Of a DNA stretch of 64,000 bases, positions 22,730 to 36,949 are shown piece by piece. The number at the start of each line of letters is the position of its first letter. Position 1 is the first letter of the stretch. Both the position numbers and the translations under genes were made by a program. Origin of the DNA: Todiramphus chloris collaris (lineage: Eukaryota > Chordata > Aves > Coraciiformes > Alcedinidae); assembly GCA_025345505.1 (NCBI GenBank), contig JANVCC010000018.1:62582031-62646030 (forward strand). Direction: 5' to 3'. The notes beneath the pieces were generated by a model. That model saw nothing but the letters and a program-made list of their open reading frames with translations. It did no database searches and was not told where the DNA came from.

Positions 22730-25700
22730 CTGAAAGTAGAAGAAACATTTCCTTTTCAAAAGACAACCTTGAAATCCGAGTAAGAATTATGGATGTGGAA
22801 AGCAGTAAAAAAAAAAAATAAAACAAAACAAAAAACCTGAACCATGTGCTCCGCCGGTCAGTGATATACACTTGTAAGAATGGGGAAGAAAATGAAAACC
22901 AAATTGCACCAAGGTGACAAAGTTCACCTCTTGAAAACTCACTCCTGTAGATTTTTACATTAGGCCAGCTTAAATCTGCCTAAAAAGTCAGAAGTGCAGA
23001 ATAAGCTTACTGCAACACGTGTAAAATGTAAATTGGATTATACCCATTTAAGGAGTTTTGAATGAGTTAATACTCCATGTTTTCACTTAATTGAAATGAG
23101 CAACTCTCATATGGACAAACAGCTATTTAAAAGTATCATATGATATTAGCATGCAACTTTATTACCATTATTATTAAACTTTTTATTTTAGTTTGTTATT
23201 CAAAGAACAAAGCCTTGGAAATTCCTCTTAAGATTCAGGCTTTTCTGGCACACACAAATTTTTTTTTCTGAGTTATTTCTAGACTAACTTAACTCAGTTA
23301 CTTAAAAACAGGCCAAGAATAACAAAAAGGCTTTCATATAAAGTGCTGACATCTGCTGTGTATTAACTACCCGGAACACAATAATTGAGGTTTACCCAGT
23401 GCCTTGCTATAATCTACTTCTGGAGTACTGCTGATGTTCAATGTCTTAATATTAAAATAACAACGAAGCAACTACAGAAAGATTTGGCCATTCACCGCTC
23501 TATGTACAAAACCCTCTAAATTTGCTTAAATTGCAGTTGCAAATTAAAAATGTAAGGAACTCTGATCAGAGGGAAAACAAACCATCTAGAACAAGTCTAG
23601 AATCGTTCCAGGACTCCATTCTACTGCTTGACTCCTAAAAGAAATGCTGAACTCCTTAAATCTAAACAGCAGTTGTGAAACTGATTACTCATGAACAACT
23701 AAATGGTTTCTCTTGAAATACATTAAAGTCCTCATTAGATAGGAACTTCTGCCTCGTATGTAGAAGCAGATTTCCTTTTAAAAGGCAGGTCAACTTCTAG
23801 GGAGTTTCTGTAAGACCACACAACCCAAAACCAAAAAGTGTGACATTAATGTTACAATTTTGATCCTGCTTCTAAGATCTAAATTGAAGCAATAAAACCC
23901 AAGCTGGCATAACCTCTAAAACACTGGAAAGAAACATGCTGAAAAGCTCAGTCTCTCTCCACCCGGTCTCTCAGCACAGCACTAACAGACAGTAAGATTC
24001 AGTCAAGTCCTTCAGTCTCTCCTTTGCATACGCCACACACAAATTTTACTTGTGATACAATGTGTCTCTGCCTCTCAGGCACTAACATTATTACCACTAA
24101 CCTTACATGCTTACTCCACCTCTACTTCTCCCAACAACTTGTCTACTATTAGTACAATTTAATTTGCACCCCACTTAGCACAGCACCTCTTCCAAAGCAG
24201 TAGTTTGACAGTGATGGAGATGGCAGTAGCACACCAAACTGTCAGACCTTCTAGGTAATTTACAAGTAATATAAGAACTGTGTTCTTTCTCCCACATTCA
24301 AATAGTTCCAACAAGAACACTCTTTCTTTACTGTTCCTGTTATTTGATCTACAATGCAATGGTTTAGGACACAGGATGGGAAGGCTAGAGAACACTGGAG
24401 AAAAATCACTAGTAACTGTGAACACCTGGATCTACTCACATGCTCGTGGATTGCTACCAGCCAGTAACTTAATTCTCAAGTAATTAAAATAATATCTATT
24501 TGACATTTGAATTAGAGATTGTCACTTCTCACTTTCTTCTCAAACTACAAAATCAGACTAGGAACACTGCGATAGAAGAGAAGGTGAAAGAAAACTGGAT
24601 CAGAGAAGACTCAAAACAACCAGCGTGTTATTTTATGATTTGTAACCCAATGAAGAAACAACCTTCACCACACTGTGCATTTTCAGTGAGAACAATGTTA
24701 GCAGCGCTTTGAACGGAGAGTAGGTCTAAACCCAATTATCAGATTTGAACTAGCTGGTGAAGTCTAGTGTACTATGCTTAGTATGAAGATCTAACTTGAA
24801 TTTCAGTGGCTGCTCTATATCCTTCTCCTCCAGACTGTGTATCTTAGCAACACATTGATAACTTGTAGAAAATGTTCTCATTTCCTGGGTCAGAAAAGTT
24901 ACACCCTCACTTTAAGCTACAAATTCAAGCGTAAGAAAAGGTCGGTCTAGGCAACATCCAAGTAGGCTGTACTTTTCAATAACTATACAAATGTGGGTTT
25001 ACTCAGAGAACTAAATTTTCAAATTGTAAATTACCAAGATCTCTCCTTAACTATTTGTGATGAAACGAAATCAGAAGGTGAATACAATTTTGGCAATAAG
25101 ATAAAATACTGTAGAACTCTTCCCTCCCTGAATAATCGTGTCCAGGTAAGAATAATCCTTAACTTGTAACAAGGATAATTTTCTACGGTTATTGAAGCAG
25201 TAACTGGGAGACATAGATCTATTCAGTCCCTTGCAATAGCAATAAAAATCTCAGGACGCTAAAGAAGCAGGTGAGCTGTTAGCACAGCAGACATGTTCCA
25301 CTTCTGTCCATGAAGTTTTCTGGTTCTTGATTTCATGAACTGCAGCAAAATCCCTCCCAATAAGGAAAAGAAAGAACTGTGGCTTAGTGCTGCAAGTTCT
25401 CATACATATTCAGATATCAAAACAGAATTCTGACGTGATGCCAAAGAAAGCCAAGAAGCAAAGAAGCAAAGAAGACCTATGACTGAACAGAAGACCTCAG
25501 ATTTTTTTTTTTTCCCTAGTTTGAACTCATTATTTGGATACTATCACAATAAATGTTCTTCTTTACTTCCAGTCCAAGCAGACTTACAAGGTAATAAAAA
25601 TTTCTAACCTCTATTCTGACATGGTACTCAACTATCACCTTAAGTCAGGAAAGGATTCTTTCTCCCAAACTTGTTACTGTCAGCAACCATCTAGCAGCTG

Positions 25701-28494
25701 AAGCTGTGGTGCAAAATGAACTGAAAAGGTAAAAGTATGAAGTATATTTTCTTCCCCTCTTGTAACTATAAGAATAGGATGCTTTCATCTCACATACAAT
25801 GCTGTTTCCTACAAGGGGTTCAAGTCATCTGCTGCTTTATTCTATGAAGACTGATCTAGATCAGTGATGCAAGCCAGAAGCAGGACATAAGATTTTTTTT
25901 AACCGCTTCATCTTAAAATGATAAATCAGACACCTGGAAGACTTGAAAGACTCAAGTTTTAATAGAATTTAACATTTAAGGATGAGACCTGAACCCACTA
26001 TAAACTGCATTCTACACAGGTGATCAATGTTTGTTACTGAACTTTTAATTACTGATACCAAAGGAAAATATATGTGCTCTTTGGAGCACTCTTCACAAAC
26101 CAGTTTGAAAAAAAGATGGTAAGAAGGCTTGGCTTCTGATTTTGTAAGTGTAAGCACACTGAGCTGGTCATGACAGTGCCTCAGAGTCCAGCTGAAGCAT
26201 CACTAACACTATCCTAATTGAACTGCTGGACAACACAGTGGCAAAACATCTGTAAAATGCAAATTATTTTCTTCTTTTGAGATGAGAGTTATTTTTCTTC
26301 CTCAATAAATTAAGTTATGCTTAAGATTTCTGATACAAATGTAGAATTTTTAAAAACAAACACCAAGTCATTGTCAAATAACTATTTTACAGACCAATTT
26401 GATACAGAAAGCACTATTTAATTTTATTCATGGTGGAAGTAATATGATGCCACGGAGTATCTTTTCTGTGCAGAAGTCAGAATCTTCCAGTTTAGGAATA
26501 TCTTTCCCCAAACAAACAAAATATGTTTTGATTTTTATCCTTCATTTTTAAGGCAACATGCTGTCTATTATCAGACCCATCAGAGACATTTTCACATTTG
26601 AGGTTCCATGCTTTCAGTTGACAATCCCATTACCCTCAAACAACATTCCACATAACATGAAATACAAGCAGAGAGACCTGGGTTCTTATTTTTCTTGGAT
26701 CACAAGTGAAAGGGCACACTGCTGCCTTAAATCCTACTGAAATATCATCACACACTTGGCAAATTACCTGATTTCTCAAGAACATCTTGCATTGGAATCA
26801 AAATCAGCACTGCAAGCTCATCTTAAGAAAGGTAGCCAACAGTCTGGTTCTACCTAAATGTCAGCAGGATATAATTTTTCTACAAAACGCTGTCCTTAAA
26901 AAGTGGGCTCAAGAGTGGGGGAAAAGAGTGATGAACTGTCTACAACAGCTGAATTTCAAAGGAGTAATTAATCATTTGCAGTGCAAAAGAATCACCCACA
27001 TTGAATCAGTATGACAATTTTTGTTAAACTAATACACAAAAATCCACTCTATCCTTAGCACTGGGAAAGCAGACAATCCTGTAACAGTATCTCTGAATTA
27101 TTTTAAACACACTATACATGTGTTTCAGTGTGGTATATAAAACTGGCAAATACTGAGCTAGTTCATAAATATTTTCAGACTACTACTGAAAGATTTATCC
27201 ATTACACATCACAGGGAAACAAAGCATGGCCAAACTGAAATATTAACTTTATTTTTAAGAGAACAATATTGAACTCTTCAACATTAGGAATAGTTCACAG
27301 ACTTTCCCAGAGTTAAAAAAACTTCAGAAGTTAAAAGTGGGTTACCAACAAACTTCTATTTCAGCTTGCAAGAAAAACAGATCAACTGAACTGTGCAAGA
27401 AAAAAAGTCAAAAAATTGACTGCTAAAAAAACAAAACAAAAAAAAACCAACAAACCACACACAATGCCTGGACAAAATCTTTAAAAGTAATTACAAATGA
27501 AATGAGACACTAGCAATCTTTTTTTTTAATTCTAAATTGTCTGGCACGTACTAGTAAACAACATTCAAGACACTGGCATAAACCTCTGCATAAAACCCAT
27601 TTAATTTAAGATTTATTTCCTTATCCAACCAATACACCAGAATCCCTGGTCCTCCATGAATGCTTGTAACTACAGAATGACAATAAATTTAAAAGTAATA
27701 GATCTATTTATGGAATAGCACAACTGAAGTAAAACAACCAACTGCAGTTCAATCTGGAACTACAAACTACAAAAAGCAAAATATTATTTAGCGGTATCAT
27801 CAAAACCAGAACCCGAATTAGAATTCCTTCACTGTTTCCAGATTTAAGTCTACCAAGATATCAGAAATGGAACTTTTCTGAAAAGGAGGTATCAAGGGGG
27901 AAAAGCTTTTTAATTTGAGCACAGACATACAACAACATGGAGGGTCTTCACGATAAATGAAGAACAGTAAAGGATGAAAATCTTTACTGAAACAAAGTGG
28001 TTCTACCTCAACAGACTGGAGATAACAGTAACTTCGGTTACATTTACAAACTTTAAAGAAAGCAAAAAAAACCCCCACATTAAGAGAATTAGTTGTTCCA
28101 ACACGTCATCTAATCTACCAGAAACATAATTCAAACAAACAGTGCATTATCTGCTGCTTTTGTTGAGCTCCCCATGTTTTTGGGTATACTAACAGTTCCT
28201 GCACAATTTCAATAGGATGCCAGTTTTGTATTAGAAAACTTTCCACTGGGAAGCTTTCATACTCTCTTTCCCTCCCTCCAAACTCTAAGCATTTCCCATA
28301 CCACACTAAGAAATGGACCTGCCATATGCAAGACCACAGATTCCAAAGTGCTGCCATCAACATGAACATCTGAATCTGCAAGAAAGCTTCCAGGACTGGA
28401 AAACACAAAGATAAACTGCCCTGGACTCGTTTAATATATTTCAGAATTTCACAACTTTGGGTTACAGCTGAAGCATAACAGAAGACATTTATAC
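22730..28494 (-). other. REPS1: REPS1 intron between exons 5 and 4
   Basis: 5.8 kb of AT-rich intron. I found no mobile element. Small items: poly-A runs at 22808-22830 and 27424-27450, an AAGAAGCAAAG tandem at about 25451-25474, and a 16-bp perfect palindrome at 25850-25865. Confidence 0.8.
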
Positions 28495-28648
28495 CTGGTT
28501 GTGCTTCACTAAATGGAGCCCAAAAAGGCCCAGGTCCAGCAAGAGGTCGTTCATTATTCCCTCCGCTGGGATGGCGGTTGTGCTTCCTCCATGTATGTGG
28601 AGAGGTTGGTGGGGATTGCTGAGGTGAAACAACTGGAGATGTGGACTC
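28495..28648 (-). CDS. REPS1: REPS1 coding exon 4: Ser/Thr-Pro-rich linker
   Basis: 154 bases, residues 159-209 plus one base. It encodes [20 protein letters not shown], then a basic patch [10 protein letters not shown] and [11 protein letters not shown]. The cluster of SP and TP dipeptides suggests proline-directed phosphorylation (inference). The acceptor is ATTAG|GAG and the donor CCAG|GTATAA. It has no folded domain and links EH1 to EH2. Confidence 0.95.
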
Positions 28649-31228
28649 CTAATAAAACAAAGGAACCTTTTAAGTTTTTCACTAAATAACTAAAAACATA
28701 AAAACCTATCTAAAACCATTATTTCTAGGAAGAACCATTACTGCAGTGAAAGTCTCATTTTAGAGAGTGAAATTTTAGTACTTATTAAAATGAGGGAACA
28801 GGAGAAGTCAGGTACAGTATGACTGGGACTGGACACATTCACTTCAAACAATGTCATCTAATATATTTTTAACTTTGCATTCTAAAGAAAACAGCAATGC
28901 TGACTTCAATGACTCAGCTACAAAGGAAGCTATTATTTTCACTTGTGATAAAAGTTACGTTTGAACCCAGGTCTCAAAAGAAAAGATTACTTACTGTACA
29001 ACTTATCTTACCTAATTTTCATCAAGTGATTCACAATCAGTTAATTTTAAAAATAAACCATAATTAAACATTGAAAAAAATCACTAGACAGGCCACTTTT
29101 TTTAATATGCAAAAACATAGATGTAATTTTGTAAAGAATTATGCCATCCAGCATATACTTCTCTGCTGAAGAAATTACAAGGTAGTTTTGCCCTGATATT
29201 AAGGCTTAAGCTTCTCTTTAATCCCATATTGTACTATATTCACCCTGAACAGGTAGGAAAACAGAGGATCACATGTGCAATTTCTACCTGGAATCACTTC
29301 TCACGAGACATTCAGATTATTCCACTCCAAATAAAATAAAATACAAACGAAAAATCATTTTTATTGTACAAAATATTTATATAGTAGAAAGCAATTTCCT
29401 CCCTATATCTAGATCTTTCGAAATTCCTGTTTGTCAGATCTCCCAATTGGAACTAAACTTTATTAGTGAAAACAAGTCCTGTGAGAAAGCAAAGCTTGAA
29501 CTCCCAGTTTCCTGAAAAGTAAAACCAAAGCTAAATCTCAAAAGCTGTTTCAGTACCAGACAAAAAAAAGAGTCTGGTACTTTATGTTAACAGTTGTTAA
29601 GATACAATCAAGTACCAACAGTCAAACTGACAGTCAGCTTCCCCATGATTCCCAAAACTGAACTGGCTTACTTTGTTGAATATTCAAAGGCTATTACACT
29701 TTTTAATAATTATTTAATCTGCAAAAGTCTAAGAGTCAGTGAGGAAGTGCCATAAACAAGCTTTTCTCCAAGCAAGGTACATACCAACACTACATACACA
29801 CTCAAAAGTTTTAGGGCCGTGATGACTGGTTCCTTTCTAAAGAGTTGATGTAAGCTTTCACCTTTTTTTTCCTCTTTGATATTTGCATTTCCTGGGATAC
29901 AGGGCTAGCCAGGTTGATTTTGCAATGGAGGTATTTCCTGCAGGTTCTGATGATGTTTCCTTAAGTGAGTTCCTAGGCCACAAGATTTTTAATTTTCCAT
30001 TCAAAGCAGTTAAATAATGCCCATGTGTATTGGTAGAAAGTATTACAAAGTGGCTGAGAGCAGTATTAATTCCCTTCAACTTTTAATTCCTGGCCAGCTG
30101 ACTGCACAAAGTCACTGTTTTTCCACAGTACCTCCGACCAGTTCTAGATTTTTTGGTTGCAGTCATAAGTCTTTCTCAAATTTGCCTGAAAATCCCTCCT
30201 CTTGCCATATTACTTGACAAGAAATTTATTTTAGATGACACTACATTCTTACCCTTCCAGTTACATAAGGGCAAGAGGGGAAGGAGTCAGAGTATCCAGA
30301 GTGGCATTTGCAGGCTGGAAGCTAGAACCAAGGTTGAATGGTTACTCTGCTTAGAATAGTGTGACAGGTACTAGGAGAACAATGATGATGAATCACTGAA
30401 ATCAATAAAAAGCTTCCTCCTCTTCTACTCTTAGCTTTTATACAAGCCATCTTTTACCAAACAAGATTTGAAGGATATCTGAATTTTTAGACAAAATACC
30501 ATGAGTAAACCTAGAGAAAGCTATATTTCATCACAGACGCTATTCATTTACTCCAGTACTCTTACTCTGCTAAGTCAGATGGATCCAGAAAGACACAGAA
30601 GAAAACATGAGGCAAAGGTATGACAGTCTACCTAAAGGAAATCACTCTACTTCTAGTGCATGCGAACATTAACTCTTGACACACAGACCTCAAAAAGCAG
30701 GCTTGCCCTAATCAAGGTGACAAATGTGACTATTCAGTAAGCCTCCACCTAACTTACGCTCAAGGCATAGGAAGAAAGTGTTAAATGTGATCCTCAACGT
30801 CAAATCTTCTAAATGTTTACTTTACATGTGGTTCATGTAATTCTGTAAAGCATGTAATAATGGCAATCAGACCATCAGAAGTACAAGCAATGTTACAGTC
30901 AACTTTGTACCAGAATTCTAAACATTTACACATCTCCTAGAATCTATTTGGAGCTTCAGTTTACAGACTCCAAAATTATTAAAGAGCAAAAGCATGTCAC
31001 CCACTCTGATGTGAAAGCTTCTAGAAGAGAGATAAGTCACATGTTCAGCTTTACTATCAGTACAACATACACATTCCCAAAACAGCTTAAACCAAATATA
31101 GACCGCATTACTGTGGCACCATCTTTCCCTTGTGCAATTGCAGTCACTTGCATATATACCACTCATGACATTCATTGATCTATCTTACTAGAAGCTTAGG
31201 ATTGCCAAAATCCTTAATTATTAAAAAA

Positions 31229-31292
31229 AAAGTATATATTAATATATATACACACAAATATATCTCTGTGTATGTGTATATATATAAATACA
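31229..31292. repeat. AT-rich low-complexity (TA/CA) tract
   Basis: Alternating TA dinucleotides mixed with ACAC and TGTG steps. It is likely a decayed microsatellite. The frames open across it on both strands (Tyr/Ile-rich) are composition artefacts. Confidence 0.8.
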
Positions 31293-32929
31293 AAAATACC
31301 AGCTTCAACAAAATACTGATGGCTCAACAGAAGTGTAAAGATGGGATATACAAGCCAGAAAAGACTGAGAACAGATAGGATTGTAGAAACATTGGCGCAT
31401 TCAAAAGAAGTCAAGGGAAAACACACTGAGTAGGCAATTACATACAGGTTCATTCACCCCTTATATATAGGTTAACATCAACTATGTATCTGCCTTTGCA
31501 GTGGGTAAGAAGCTGTCATTTTCACATGCTCATGCCTAAAAAAACATGGTTTGTTGTATGAAGTTCCCACTTCAAATTTGCATCGAGCTTCACATTTTAG
31601 TAACCAGAGGCAGCATGTTCATTAGAACCACCTCTGTTCCTCACCTACAACATACATTTGTAACTGGGAGTGTTGTGAGAGTTTGAGAGTGTACGTTGCA
31701 GCTCAAGAAGTAGAGTTGTTCACTTTCATCTGTTAATAAAATAAACTGATTTTGAAATCCTGAAATATCTGGGATCAGGTTCTTCTGAGAATATTAGGAT
31801 ACAGAATTTAATTGCTCTTCAAAATCCTAACATACAACAACTGAAATGGTTTGCTTAATCTGGGTTACTGATAACTCAGCAACTTGGGAGTTTCACCAAT
31901 TTTAACAAAAGTTTAAAAATCCCACCTAATCTCTTTGGGAAAATTGACAATTTTATTCACCATCTGCACACTGTAGTTGATGTATCATTTATTAGATCAG
32001 CTACTATTAAAACCTTATTTTGATAAGCGGTTTTAGCACTTTCAATGCAATTATATTTAAACATTTAAAACACCAGCTTTTCTCTGCAAACAGACCTCAA
32101 TAAAATCATAGTAAAAAACATAATGTTGTAATTGCTATCTTAAGACATTTATTTTTGCTCTTTACATTATTCCAGAAAACAGGTCTAAATAAAAGCATAT
32201 TGACACAAATAGTTAGTAGGCTACTTAACATTTTCCTGTTAAAGCAAACTACTAAGAACATTTTTCTAAATAATCAAAAAAATAAGGTTCTAACTAAGAG
32301 GCAAAAATTAAGTAATCCATCTTAATTAAAAAAAGACATAAGAAAAGTTTTAACACAAGTATGATTTTTGTCAAACTGGAATTACAGAACTGAGACACTA
32401 TGAAGAACTCAGAATTTGGGACTTTTTTGAACTGACAAGCAGTTACTAAAACCAGCATGTTAATTAAAAAAAGGTGATAGAACATATGGCTCTAAAAGAA
32501 GAACCCTAGTGAGGGTAAATCAAACAAACCAGCATTAGGCAACACAGTATTGTGCTAAAGCAACTCTTGAGAGATCTCAACCTCAAAAGGGCATTGCAAG
32601 CATACATGAGTCAAATGAGATTATAAACCTTTTCCTGGATCTCACACCTCAGGCCAGAAGAAAGCCTCCTAAGGAGAATTCCAGAGACAATGAAGCCAGA
32701 CATGGTATCCGAAGGGTAGCTCTAAGGGTGCTGTGATCCAGGTCCTGATACCACACAGCCTGCATAAGAGTCAGGGAACAGATCCATCATGAAGAAAGAT
32801 TATGCTAGAGATGGTAATTGCATTGCAGAACCCATGTTTTTGTAATCAAATAGCATTCATACTGAAGAACAAAATAGTCCAAGGTTCAATGTGAACTTCT
32901 CCACATGCAGCACTATGTTTTTTAGAGAG

Positions 32930-34130
32930 GGGGTGTGTGGTTCAGCCAATTACAGAACTGTTAGTCTGACCTCAACAGTTTTAAAGGTTTTAGATTAGAT
33001 TTTGAAGAAAATAATAACTAAAACCAGAGAGACAAACTGAAAAGGGATCAATCACAGGATGGGAAATTTTACTTAAGTTAGGTGATACTGTTTTTGTGAA
33101 TTTCTAGACAAAATAACTGCACAACATTTAACGTGAACCGCAGCATGCTTCAGTGGGGTGCTGTACAAGGTAATTCCAACAACATGGAGATCAATACAAG
33201 AATCTAAGGTGCAAAATAACTGTCTACAGAAGCAAAGCTGGACTGTGTTAGAATGTGAAATTAGGGTTGGAAGGGAAGTCTCTGCTAATGACTGATTTGG
33301 GAAACGACCTAATTTGATACTTTAGGTAACTAATTATGCACACTATGTAGCATGCTGATGAATTCTGACACCAAACATTAAGGACACAGATGGATGAATT
33401 CCTTTCAAGACATAGGTAACAGTAAACTACCAAGTTTAAAATATAAAAATACAGTTTCTTGCATAGTGGAAATTAATACCAAAGTTCATCATGAGAATCA
33501 ATCAGCTGAAAACAGAAGACTGGATGCACTAGTCAACTATCAGACCATTACAATATGTCAAATATGACAGATTTGCTTTATTCAGAGCTGATAGGGTATA
33601 TGAGGTGAAATATAGCAAGCAGAAGGAAGGAAGCACCCTACAAAATACTGGTAAGATTTCATTTGGAAGAAGAAATACAAATCTAGTAAAATACTTTCAA
33701 TAAGAACAGATTCAAATTGGATCAAAGGCAAAGAAGGATTATGAGGATTACTGGTAACCATGAGACGGAACTGAGACTATGGATTGTTTTGTCAAGCAAA
33801 ACAAAGCTGAGGGGGAATACAATGATTTTCTAAGAAATACTGTGGTGTTCTGCATCAAATACTACCGACAAAGCTGTTAAAAGAACAGGTATTACCTGAT
33901 CTGAATGGCAATTCCCACCACATTCCTAATAATATTCCACTATATTCCTGTTAAGGCTCTGGAATAGTTTTCCCCCACATGGACAGTGGATAAAAGGTTG
34001 TGACTTCTAGAAAGAACTCTGATTATTTTTAAGAAATTAATTATCTAATACAATTTCTCACAATACTAGAGGGTTAGACTCAATGACATGAGGTCTTTTC
34101 CACTTCTGTGTTCCCAAACAATTTATTTAA
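32930..34130 (+). mobile_element. Ancient degraded LINE (CR1/L3-like)
   Basis: Several blocks resemble the CR1-like reverse transcriptase and 3' region in order. CCAATTACAGAACTGTTAGT.. (about 32946) translates to a degenerate NYR-x-VSLTS. A block near 33740 (GGATTATGAGGATTACTGGT) and AAAGCTGAGGGGGAATACAA (about 33801) fit the 3' part, and GGTTAGACTCAATGACATGA (about 34073) fits the CR1 3'-end block. There are many substitutions and indels and no intact tail, so it is much older than the other copies. The boundaries are approximate. Confidence 0.55.
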
Positions 34131-36881
34131 TACCTGATATATTTTACCTGGAATTACCTGTTCAATCCACAAAAGAGAAGCAAACAGAAATGGACTCCTG
34201 GCAAAGCCTTCAACTACTCACATAGTTAAAGCTGAAATGATCAAATTTTGACTGTTATAGGTGACAGACTTGAGCTGTTGCCTCCTAAGGCTGCACTTAC
34301 ATAGCAATAAATCAAGAAAATCTACAGTGCCAGTATTATGCTAAATGAACAAGTAGATGAGTATCTTCAGTTTTACCTTTTATTTTCAGCTGGATATAGT
34401 ATGGTTCAGCGTATGAACACGGATCAGATACATGTGTTGCAGGTGTTAGAGCCTCAACATCTATTAAAAATAGCCAACCCCCTCTTTCTGGAAAAGGAGG
34501 AAAGCCAGGCGCAAGTATCCTAAAGCAGTACCTGATCAACATCTGGATCACACTTAAAAACACAGGAAAAAGATTTGCTTTTTGGCTTTAACAACAAACC
34601 AAAACATTCAAAGCCAATACTGATGATATTGACTCATATTGAGAACATTTAGTCACTTGTAAGCTACTTTCAGAAGACAAAATACTTTGTAATCTAAATG
34701 TTGCTGCTTCTTCCTCTTTTCAGCATGTTTGTTTTGTTCTTTTCAACAACAACAAAAAAAACACCCCAAAAAAACAATAACAAAACAAACCCAGAAAAAA
34801 AAGCCTAAAAAGCTTCCATGTACAATGACAATTCCTAATTCTACTAGGAGGATTTCTTTTAAAAAAAGCACAAGAAAATGGAATCTAGATTTTCAAAATC
34901 AGCCTAAATTAACATTTTTAGTAACACAGTTGCTACCACCAAGATAGAAATATGAATACACACCTTGTTTAACATATCTATGTCAACTAAACTGCTCCTA
35001 TATATGTCATGTTGTCAGCAGAAGTGCTCAAATCTACTTATCCTCTATCATTTTCATCATGAAAATAAGAATATTTTCTCTCAATGCTTTATCTTCATTA
35101 GTGTGTGCAGTGAACGTGCCATCTAGTGAGTGAAGACATCTTTCATTATTTGGCTTGACTCTTAGAATCAGTTCTGCAGCTTCCATGACAGCTGGATGAG
35201 ACTTCTATTATGAGTCATCTTCTATTAAGACTAACAATATTAATAAGATATAAACTTCTAGCCAGTCATATATTCATAATACTTAGCCATTCTAAACTAA
35301 AAATGCCACCACAAAAAAAAAAAAGGGATGCTACTGAACTTATCTCACACTTAACTTTAAAAACAATCTCATTTATAGCTACTCTTTGGAAACACAATCT
35401 TATTGCCATTCACTGACACCCTATCTCCAAGTGAAGCTCATTGACAGAACTGTCAAAATAATGCATTGATAAAGAAACAGTTTTAGCTAGAATATTTCAG
35501 TAGACAGTACCTTAAGTGAATTATTTTTATATAAATTATTTTTAATTATAAGAGATTAACCTATGCATGACAAATCTTGCCAATATGAAAAGCTGCACAT
35601 GAATGAACCTCATTTTTGAAGATTAAGATAACCTATGTTTTCACACAAATAATATTTCAGCCAGAGTATTTTATGAAATAAATGTATTTTGAAGTGCTAG
35701 GCATATCAAAGTTAGTAAACCATAAAAAAACCCCAAAAACAAAAACCCAACCCCACTAAAGGAATATCTAACAGCTACATGACAAGCTCTAAGAGTGAAA
35801 TACCCAAGCTTAACTTTGACGCTTAAAAACCTCCAGAAAGAATGGTGATCCCTACAAAAATGACATGCTGTAATGTACTTCTCAGGCTTCAGATCTTCTC
35901 AGCCTTTTCACTGAAAGAGGTGGCATATAATGAAAATTCAGTCTGAAGCTTGCTCTAGATTTTATATATCTGAGTGGTATCTCCAGGTGAATACAATTTA
36001 ATCAGAAATTTCAACAAAAACATGAATAAAACCTGCATCCATCTTTTGAAAAATAACCCAATTAGAGTATTTATGTGTTCAGCAAGAAACCTGGGCTCAA
36101 GACCCTTTCTCAGGTTCTTTCTAACATGGTGTTTGAATAAATACATATTAGACTGGGACAAGAAGGATGCTTGAATGGATTCATTCATGTACAGTCTGAA
36201 ATGTAGAATTAGCCACAGAAAATGCATTTTTACAACAGGGTGCAAAATCAGACAATACTTCCCCGATGATCTAGATTATGACCTCCAGCTCAAAACTGCT
36301 GGAGTCAATGCTGTGTTGTCTGTTACATTTGCTTCAAGTCTGTTTTTTGGGCCAGACCTCTCAAAGGACTTAGAGTTTCTTTAGTCTGACGATCCCATAC
36401 AGACTTGTGTAAAAGACAGATACCAAGCTGCTTCTGTTAGCCAAGATTCAGGACTGAAATTTGAATACTCATTCATGGATGCCCTGGATGTGTTATGAAT
36501 ACATGGCTTCTCTATCCAGAATGTGAAGTCCTCAAAACAACAGATTTTTTTTGTTAAAGTTACATCAATGTAGATTCCTGTATCAAATGACATCTGTTTG
36601 TTAAAACTCACCACCATGATGGAAGCTTATAAAACACTATTTGAACTACATTAAATCCCATCGTCAGATCAAGGAGATCTGTGATTGTTGATTTCTTCAT
36701 GAAGCACTTGGCAGCTCTGTCAAACACACCTACCCAAAACCAGACAATGACAAACCATCTTTGGATCTCCTTTCATTACAGTCCCTGCCTCCAGTTTAGG
36801 AGAAAGGAAGTGGCAGCCAAACACTGATTATGGATGACCTCCACTAATTTGCTTTTTCTTTATATTGGATCAGTCTGAGCT

Positions 36882-36949
36882 ATTCCCAGAAAGATTAATA
36901 AATGTTTATGAGCTATTCTTGATTCCCAGAGAGATTAAGGGATGTTTGT
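36882..36949. repeat. 40-bp tandem duplication, two diverged units
   Basis: A 28-base block starting ATTCCCAGAAAGATTAATAA at 36882 recurs at 36922 as ATTCCCAGAGAGATTAAGGG, with the following ATGTTT also shared. GAGCTATTC flanks both copies. It is a local two-unit duplication that has since diverged. Confidence 0.75.
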
